NCBI GenBank assembly: GCA_916613615.1
Contig: OU744735.1
Location: 46,032,468-46,096,467 of the forward strand
DNA length: 64,000 nucleotides
Source: Steromphala cineraria
Taxonomy: Eukaryota > Mollusca > Gastropoda > Trochida > Trochidae
Reading direction: 5' to 3'
Part shown: one piece after another, positions 57,816 through 64,000 of the stretch
How the letters are laid out: the number at the start of each line of letters is the position of its first letter
How positions within the stretch are numbered: position 1 is the stretch's first letter
The notes under the pieces: model-generated
The model's database searches: none
What the model was told of the DNA's origin: nothing
What the model saw: the letters and a program-made list of their open reading frames with translations, nothing else
Program-made: the position numbers and the translations under genes

Positions 57816-59308
57816 GTATTTTTTCAAAGTGTAAAATTTCTTTTCGTAAAATGTAAATTCCGACAGGAAGAAATGTCTCATGTGTCTACGCTTGAAAATT
57901 GAATGCTCCAAAAAACAATTTTAGATGTTAGTAAGTGTTTTCATTTTTGTAAACTAGGCCTAACAATTTTCAAAACACCAAACTGTAATGAGTTTTCAGC
58001 AAAATTAACCAAACTTAAATAGTTCGAAAACAAATACTCTTCTTCGTATTTAAACGAACCACTAAAAGGTGAAATACAACGAAGTTGGAGGTCAAAAGAT
58101 AAAATTTACAGCAAAATATCTCTATACTCGTCGTGAAACTGGCAGCTCTTATTCGAAAGGTCTTTTTTTAACAACATGATAAATGTGACATATGGTTTTG
58201 CTTTCATACGAATCAAAATGTAATGTCATATATAGTGAAATTATGAAAAACTCTCACATATTCATCGTAAAATGGCAAATACTTGATGATTACTTATTTC
58301 CTTGAAAATATAAAGATACCAAAACGTCCTTTTTAGATATAAACAAGTTATATAACCTATCAAGCACCTATAAAGTATAAACTATTTATTTAATATAGCG
58401 CTAATTTTGATAAAACTAACTGAATTCATGACTGCTTTAAATCTTTTTCAATCATCATCATTGTAACTGGCCAAATTATTTTATTAAGGATTCAGCCCTT
58501 TGGGGCCCTTACAGTGAAAAGCTTGTTTTTATTTTTACTGATATACGGGGGCATCAGTTATCTTGTTATTGTTATTTTCCCCAGATTCTTGTAAATAACT
58601 TTCTTTCACATTTCACATTTGAGGCAGTTTTGCAAAAAGAGGGCGATTATAAATCCCATAATATGAAGTTTTCCAGGCGAAAGTTCGATGAAAAATGTGA
58701 TTTTATGTTAAATATTTTTAACCATTATTTGTCCAAATTTTGCCGTAAATTGTTGTTTTACATCCGATTTATTGAGTCTGTTTTTGACGAATTGTTTTTT
58801 TTTACAAAAGCGTGGGTTTACATTTGATACTTTAGACATTTTTGGTCGTTTAACATTCGATTTTCTGAAGCATTGTTTTGTCAATATTTTGCGCAATAAG
58901 GTGCTTTAACATCCGATATAATTTTGTCGAAACGTGTGGATAACATCCAAAATTAATGAAGCATTTTTATCAAAAGTTAACGTTTGCACAAAAGGATGGT
59001 TTTACTTCCGGTATCATGAATTATGAATTATATATTTGTCCAATTTTGGCAAATAATTGGATTATGAAGAATTTTTGTCAAACATTTTTAGCAAATAGGA
59101 ACATTGTCTCGTTGTGAAAGAAAATGTGTTTTAGAGGCATTGTTTGGTTTGATTGTTTGTTGCGTGCAGTGGGAGCGTTATATTCACTTATTATGATCAA
59201 ATATGTGCATCGAAAGCGAGATTCATACAATTCACGTTTACATTTTTTTCCAGCAAGATGTCGAAACTATTCAAGTGCTTTGGAGAAAGGAGAGGTATGA
59301 TCTTTTCA
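57816..59308. other. Non-coding; degenerate TTTAACATCCGAT-type periodicity at 58620-59000
   Basis: No supported gene. Between 58620 and 59000, variants of TTT(A/T)ACATCCGAT recur at 58757, 58816, 58848, 58909 and 58943, perhaps an old tandem repeat. Confidence 0.3.
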
Positions 59309-59750
59309 TTTAAACAACAAGAAACCTCATTATTTTTCCCATGTTAATTGGTAAATATGTACAGAAAACATTGTCAACTTAAAAAAACACCAAAAAAGGT
59401 TTTTATCGGTCCTCTAATAACAAAGATATCGCCCTTTAAAGTGCGCAAATTTTAGGCTTCTCAATTTGACAGTCTGAAAAGGGATTCTACCGGATGAACG
59501 ATATTGCCTTTACTGCGCATGCGAGAAAGGGCGATGTGATGTGGCAGGTTATGATTGGCTGAGAGAAGTTTTACAGACTGTGTATTATTACATCATATAC
59601 AGAACGGAAATGGGCCTAATCAATGTAAATATAACAGACAATGGTGGTAAATAAACATAATAAACATGTTTTAGCACGATTTAGAAGCTTCATCTGTCCG
59701 GCAATAAAACAGAGTAGTAATTAAACAGTTATGGCACATCGTAACTGATT
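59309..59750 (+). repeat. Repeat preceding the LINE ORF1 (candidate 5' UTR or promoter)
   Basis: It aligns with 47889-48280 but includes an extra segment of about 53 bp (GGGCGATGTGATGTGGCAGG ... GGCTGAGAGAAGTTTTACAG) that also occurs alone at 50312-50352. It contains TACTGCGCATGCGAG, close to the NRF1 consensus. It ends about 190 bp before the LINE start codon. It may be the 5' untranslated promoter region of the LINE, or an older repeat into which the LINE inserted. Confidence 0.75.
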
Positions 59751-59937
59751 CGTGCGAGAACGAGGCTGGTAGCGAGAGGACGTTGAATTTGAAAGCTCTG
59801 ACCAAGTGTTGAACATTTCTCCTTAATTGAGTCAACTGGGTTCTGATCGCTGTTTAATCAATCATAACCTGTATATTTACGACTTGAGCAGACAATCTGT
59901 GTAAAAAGTTGCGTTTTTAATTCCCTAAAACCTGATT

Positions 59938-61038
59938 ATGATGGCACACACGTCAGACGACGATTTCGTCTCGGTCGTAATGGCGTCTCAAGTCCGGGCG
60001 ACCAGTGTGGACATGGAGAGTGAAGATAGTAGCCGCAAACGACGTCTTCATCAACATGAAAATGAAGCGGACATTGCTAATAAGAAAAGCAAAGGTGAGA
60101 GAAACATGAACTCTGATAAATGTAAACTTGATCTCGATGATGACGCTCGACTCAGTGACGTCGTGAAAGCCATGAATCTTCTTTCTACGACGCTAACGTC
60201 ACGTATGGATAGCTTTGAAGAGTGTATGCTCAAGAAAATAGAACGTTCGTTTGATAGAAAACTTAATGAAGTTAAAGAAACCATGACTGTGAAAGTGAAA
60301 CAGGTTCATGATAGGATCGACCGTCTAGAGCAGACGACGTGCGAGAAAGACAGCAGTGTGAGACAGGAGATCAGTGACATAAGGAAGAAGTTTGATGACT
60401 CCCTAGAAACTTCTATCAAACTTAACATTGTGCTTAAAAATATTCCAGAAACGGAGAGCGAATGTGTAATTAACAAAGTGAACTCTGTTATCAAAGAAGG
60501 GCTGAAAATAAGAGATGTTACAGTTGACAGAGCTGTGAGAAAGGTATCCACAAACTCACGTTACCCTGGTGTTGTTGTCGCTACATGTAGGTCTACTGCA
60601 GACAAGGTTAAAGTGCTGAAAGCAAAAGTTATGCTGAAGGACACAAGGAATTTCAGAGACATTTTTATTTCCTCCGATAAGACAAAGCAACAACGAATAT
60701 ATGAGTCTAATTTGAGATCAATCGCTGCTGCAGTGGGTGAGGATAGACTCACTGTGAGAGGTGCCCGTCTGGAGATACCAAGGTCACGTGATGACAACAC
60801 ACACCGTGGAGACAGGGACAGAGCACGTGCACGGAGCTACGATGTACATGTAGGTGAGCGTGATATCGACAACTCCGACCGACACGACGCAGCACGTGCA
60901 GAAGATGAGTGGCAGACTCAGAGGAAGTATGCCAGGAGCCATCAACAACACCACAGTAAGCGGGGACGACGAGCCGGTGGAAGCCAGTCTGAGCAGGAGT
61001 CTTCGTCTGCCTGGGGTAGACCCGGGGGTAGGAGATAG
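59938..61038 (+). CDS. LINE ORF1 protein (coiled coil, RRM-like domain, basic tail)
   Basis: 366 codons from ATG ATG GCA, the first ATG after upstream stops. Residues about 1-60 are polar and include a KRRLHQHENEADIANKKSK nuclear-signal-like stretch. Residues about 70-150 have heptad-like spacing with many charged residues, a probable coiled coil for multimerisation. From residue 162, LNIVLKNIPE, a helix VINKVNSVIKEGL, the strand VTVDRAVRKV, GVVVATCRS (211), a helix DKVKVLKAKVML and DIFISSD (241) trace the beta-alpha-beta-beta-alpha-beta order of an RRM-like RNA-binding fold, as in L1-type ORF1p. Residues about 275-366 are Arg/Asp/Ser-rich (GDRDRARARS, KRGRRAGG), suited to nucleic-acid binding. 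No CCHC zinc knuckle was seen. It should bind the element's RNA as a chaperone. The frame ends at TAG 61036-61038, with ORF2 continuing immediately in the same frame. Confidence 0.9.
   Translation: MMAHTSDDDFVSVVMASQVRATSVDMESEDSSRKRRLHQHENEADIANKKSKGERNMNSDKCKLDLDDDARLSDVVKAMNLLSTTLTSRMDSFEECMLKKIERSFDRKLNEVKETMTVKVKQVHDRIDRLEQTTCEKDSSVRQEISDIRKKFDDSLETSIKLNIVLKNIPETESECVINKVNSVIKEGLKIRDVTVDRAVRKVSTNSRYPGVVVATCRSTADKVKVLKAKVMLKDTRNFRDIFISSDKTKQQRIYESNLRSIAAAVGEDRLTVRGARLEIPRSRDDNTHRGDRDRARARSYDVHVGERDIDNSDRHDAARAEDEWQTQRKYARSHQQHHSKRGRRAGGSQSEQESSSAWGRPGGRR
61036..61038 (+). promoter_or_regulatory. In-frame UAG between ORF1 and ORF2 (candidate readthrough site)
   Basis: The stop is preceded by GGTAGGAGA and followed by GCC CTC TGC GGG. 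ORF2 continues in the same frame with no ATG until 61822, which lies beyond the endonuclease active-site motifs. Synthesis of a functional ORF2 therefore needs readthrough of this codon, or initiation at a non-AUG codon just after it. A weak CCC...GGG pairing (61040-61050) lies just downstream; I see no strong pseudoknot by eye. Confidence 0.5.
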
Positions 61039-64000
61039 GCCCTCTGCGGGTTTTGGAATGTTGCTGGATGGTCTTGTGATGTACATAGCTGTAATTATGC
61101 GTTACGACGTGATCTTTTAATCGGACGTGACCTTGATATTGTTGGGATAGCAGAAACACACTTGAAAAATGATGAAGAACTGTTCTTAGAAGGGTACAAG
61201 TGGTTCGGCCAGAACAGACTTTTACTTCATAGACGTGCGCCTACTGGATCTGGCGGTGTTGGTTTTTTCATTAAAACGTCACTTTTATCCGTTTTTAAAG
61301 ATATATGTGTGTTTGATTCTATTACAGAAGGTATTTTATGGTTACAATTAACAGACAATTTTAATTCCAAGTTTTATTTGGCTGTATGTTACCTTCCCCC
61401 AGAGAACTCAACAAGAAACATATGTGCATCTACTTTTCTTGACACGTTGCTGTCTCAGATCCTGGAGTACCAGTCACGAGGTACTATATTGTATATATGT
61501 GGTGATTTTAACAGTAGGGTATCAGAACTTAGTGACTATATAGAGGGTGTAGACACTATTCCTGAAAGGCAAGTCATAGACTTTGTGAACAACTCTCATG
61601 GAAGACGACTTATTGACTTCCTTATTGACTGTAACTTTTGTATTTTAAATGGCAGAAATACGTTGCTAAATGACTATACATACATATCTACGAGAGGTGC
61701 TTCTGTCGTGGATTACTGCCTTATCCCTTATGAGTCACTGTGTGACTTCACAAACTTTCAAGTCATCAGACCTACAGCTCTGGTAGGTGATGTTGGGGCG
61801 GAGAACATTGACTCTGACTTGATGAGTAAGCTGGATCACTCGCTTATACAGTGGGTGATGTCATGTGACAGTGTAAACATAAACTCTCCACCCTCAGAGT
61901 GTCACCAAGAGACTGTGTTTGCAACACATATTGATTCATCGAATATGCCTCCTAACTTTTTAGAATCTTATGAGTGTTATCAAGAATTAAACTCTATTAT
62001 TTTACAGCTTGAGGGGTCAAGGGGCGACCTTGACCAGTGTGCAGATAGACTGTCGGACTTGGTGCAGAAAGAGATGCGCTCTAAGTTAAAATCACGTTCT
62101 TATGTTATTGGTGGTGGTAAGAGTAATAAAAAGCGTCGTGTAAGAAAGCCTTGGTGGAATGATGGTTTGCGTGTGTTGTGGAATGTAATGTGTGAGGCAG
62201 AGAGAAAGTGGTGCAAATGTAGAAGTCGTGGGAATGAAAAAGTTTTTTTAAAGCATTGTTTTGTGAAAAAGCGTAAACTGTTTGACAAAGGGGTGCAAGC
62301 TGCGAAACGAATCTATGTACGAGAGGAAAGTAAACGTTTGGATGAGATGTGTGATAATAATGACAGAGAGTTTTGGAAGAAGATTGGTAAGATTGGTGTG
62401 GGGAGTGAAAGGAGAAAGCAGATCCCTATGAAAGTGTATATGGAAGATGGAAGTGTGTCTGAGAAGTGTGCGGATGTTTTAGACAAGTGGAAGGATGCCT
62501 ACTGTGAACTGTTGAATGGGAAGACTGATTTGCAGAATGTTACTATGATGTGTGAGAATGATGAAACTGACGAGATGCATGTGTTGTTTGACGCAAATAT
62601 TACTTTATTCGAGGTTACAGCTGCTGTTGACAGAAGCCACAACAACAAGGCCCCAGGTGTTGATGGTATACCCACTGAATGTCTTAAATCAAATAATATT
62701 ATTAAGGCTTTACACCATATTTTTAATGTTTGTTTTAGTACAGGGAAAATCCCTATTAGTTGGGGTAAGGGTATTATAAACCCTATACCCAAATGTTCAA
62801 CTTTAGATCCTATGGATCCCTTGTCATATCGGGGTCTGACCCTTACCAATTCTATGTATAAATTGTATTGTAATGTTTTAAATAGTCGCTTACAGTCATG
62901 GGCTGAAGCAACTGGTGTGTTGAGTGATGTACAAAATGGTTTCCGGAAGAAGAGGTCCACCACTGATCATATTCACTCTGTTTGTTCTCTGATTGAAAAT
63001 AGAAAATATCATAAAAAGGATACCTTTGCTGCTTTTATTGATTCTAAAAAAGCGTATGATTGTATTGATAGACGTGTGTTATGGAAGAAAGTGAATGACA
63101 TTGGTGTGAAAGGAAAAATGTTTTCTGCTCTTCAATCACTGTATGATAAAGTAAAGTGTAGTGTTCGTATAAACGGCATGTTAACATCATGGTTTGATAT
63201 TAATCAAGGTTTAAAGCAAGGCTGTTTACTATCCCCATTATTGTTTAATTTTTTCATCAATGATTTGCTTAACAAATTAGAGGCGAGTGGTGTGGGTATT
63301 TCTGTGAATGGCACCACTATTTCAGCCTTGGCTTATGCTGATGATCTTATTTTACTTGCAGAATCATCAGAGGATTTAAATAAACTTTTGTATATTTTAA
63401 ACAATTGGTGTATGGAAAATGGCATATGTATTAATAATGATAAATCAAAGATTGTACATTTTAGGACACCTAGTGCACAAAGAACAAGTGCTGTCTTTAC
63501 TGTTGGTAATTCTATTTTAGAAATTGTTGATTGTTATAATTATCTAGGCCTATTGCTCACAGAACATCTAGACTATAATTCAATGGCTAAGGCAGCAGCT
63601 AAGTCTGCTAACAGAGCTTTAGGCCTTCTTATTTGTAAATATAAGGCACTTGGAGGAATGCAATCTTCTACGTACGCAAAATTATATGATACGATGGTGT
63701 GGTCAGTCTTAAGCTATGGGGCATCTATTTGGGGTCATCGGGAGGTTTCTGTTGTAAATGCTGTCCACCATCGTGCTTTGAGATTTTTCCTAGGGGTGGG
63801 TAAATACGCTCCAAACGTTGCTGTAAATGGAGACATGGGCTGGATTCCTCCAATTGTCAGACAATGGGTGTGCATTTTTAGACATTATTGTCGTTTCTTA
63901 AATATGCCTTTTAGACTTAACAAGCGTATTTTTATGTGGTCGGAGAGATGTGCGAATGGACGTGTGAAAAATTTGAATTTTAGAGTGAAAGTTAAGATGA
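61039..64000 (+). CDS. LINE ORF2 protein, endonuclease and reverse transcriptase, partial at the window end
   Basis: 987 full codons without a stop, continuing past the window. The AP-type endonuclease has FWNVAGW (residues 5-11), GIAETH (36-41, catalytic Glu 39), GDFNSR (155-160), VVDY (Asp 225) and LDHS (His 267). It would nick the target DNA. The reverse transcriptase begins near APGVDGIPTECLK, followed by SYRGLTLTN, NGFRKKRSTTDHI, FAAFIDSKKAYD (motif A, Asp 668), GLKQGCLLSPLLFNFFIND (motif B), AYADDLILLA (motif C, YADD 766-769) and a thumb region with NYLGLL and LSYGASIWG. All catalytic residues are present. The ORF2 protein would carry out target-primed reverse transcription in cis. The C-terminus and 3' end lie outside the window. 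No start codon precedes the endonuclease, so I placed the start directly after the UAG. Confidence 0.93.

Larger units (their letters stand above)
59309..64000 (+). mobile_element. Apparently intact non-LTR retrotransposon (LINE), cut by the window end
   Basis: The order is candidate 5' region, ORF1 (59938-61038), a single UAG, then ORF2 (61039 onward) with AP-type endonuclease and reverse transcriptase. The entire 4.06 kb from 59938 to 64000 is one frame with that single stop. No frameshift or other nonsense codon was found when the frame was read codon by codon. The RT motifs suggest the CR1/L2 side of the APE-encoding LINEs, but the clade is not settled. Full length and intact frames suggest recent insertion. 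The 5' boundary is uncertain (59309 or nearer 59750). Confidence 0.85.

Noticed and set aside
60051..61159. Minus-strand and alternative-frame reading frames across LINE ORF1
   Set aside because: Shadows of ORF1, which has the domain structure and codon continuity.

Overview
This window is nuclear DNA of a metazoan, most likely a marine mollusc and probably a gastropod. The evidence is AT-rich sequence with intron-split genes, a tRNA-Arg-headed SINE with CACTCACTCAC-type tails, and dispersed repeats of types I know from molluscan genomes (units ending in GACGGACGGAC-type runs next to CTTCCACTTCGTGG, and TGACCTTGACCTTTGACC arrays). The species assignment is inference only.

Protein-coding host sequence is sparse. 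(1) One internal exon of the GPSM/LGN/Pins spindle-orientation gene lies on the minus strand at 18617-18840. No other exon of it was found, so both flanking introns are long; a G-rich minisatellite sits just 5' of the exon and a local duplication abuts its splice donor. (2) A three-exon minus-strand gene for a 324-residue multi-pass membrane protein (49199 to 44427) is the only host gene that looks complete. Its first intron holds two copies of a MITE, a repeat shared with the region in front of the LINE, and a copy of a nuclear-receptor-motif-rich element. (3) A plus-strand exon-like segment at 57634-57815 resembles the C-terminal end of a discoidin/F-type-lectin domain. (4) A frame-broken minus-strand coding relic of unknown identity lies at about 51232-52285.

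The rest is mostly repeats: eight copies of one TTAA-flanked MITE family (two fused head-to-head into a 680-bp palindrome), several foldback elements (1.8, 6.5, 13.1, 26.3, 30.0, 42.0 and 43.1 kb), four copies of an element with subterminal hairpins, several minisatellites (4.7, 7.9, 9.0, 13.8, 19, 21.5, 28.3 and 33.8 kb), a SINE, and 5'-truncated LINE tails at 40.2 and 52.3-53.2 kb.

The right end (59938 to beyond 64000) carries an apparently intact, probably young non-LTR retrotransposon. ORF1 (366 codons) and ORF2 (endonuclease plus reverse transcriptase, running off the window) are in the same frame and separated by a single UAG. ORF2 has no AUG before its endonuclease. This layout suggests stop-codon readthrough, or less likely reinitiation, and is the observation most worth following up.
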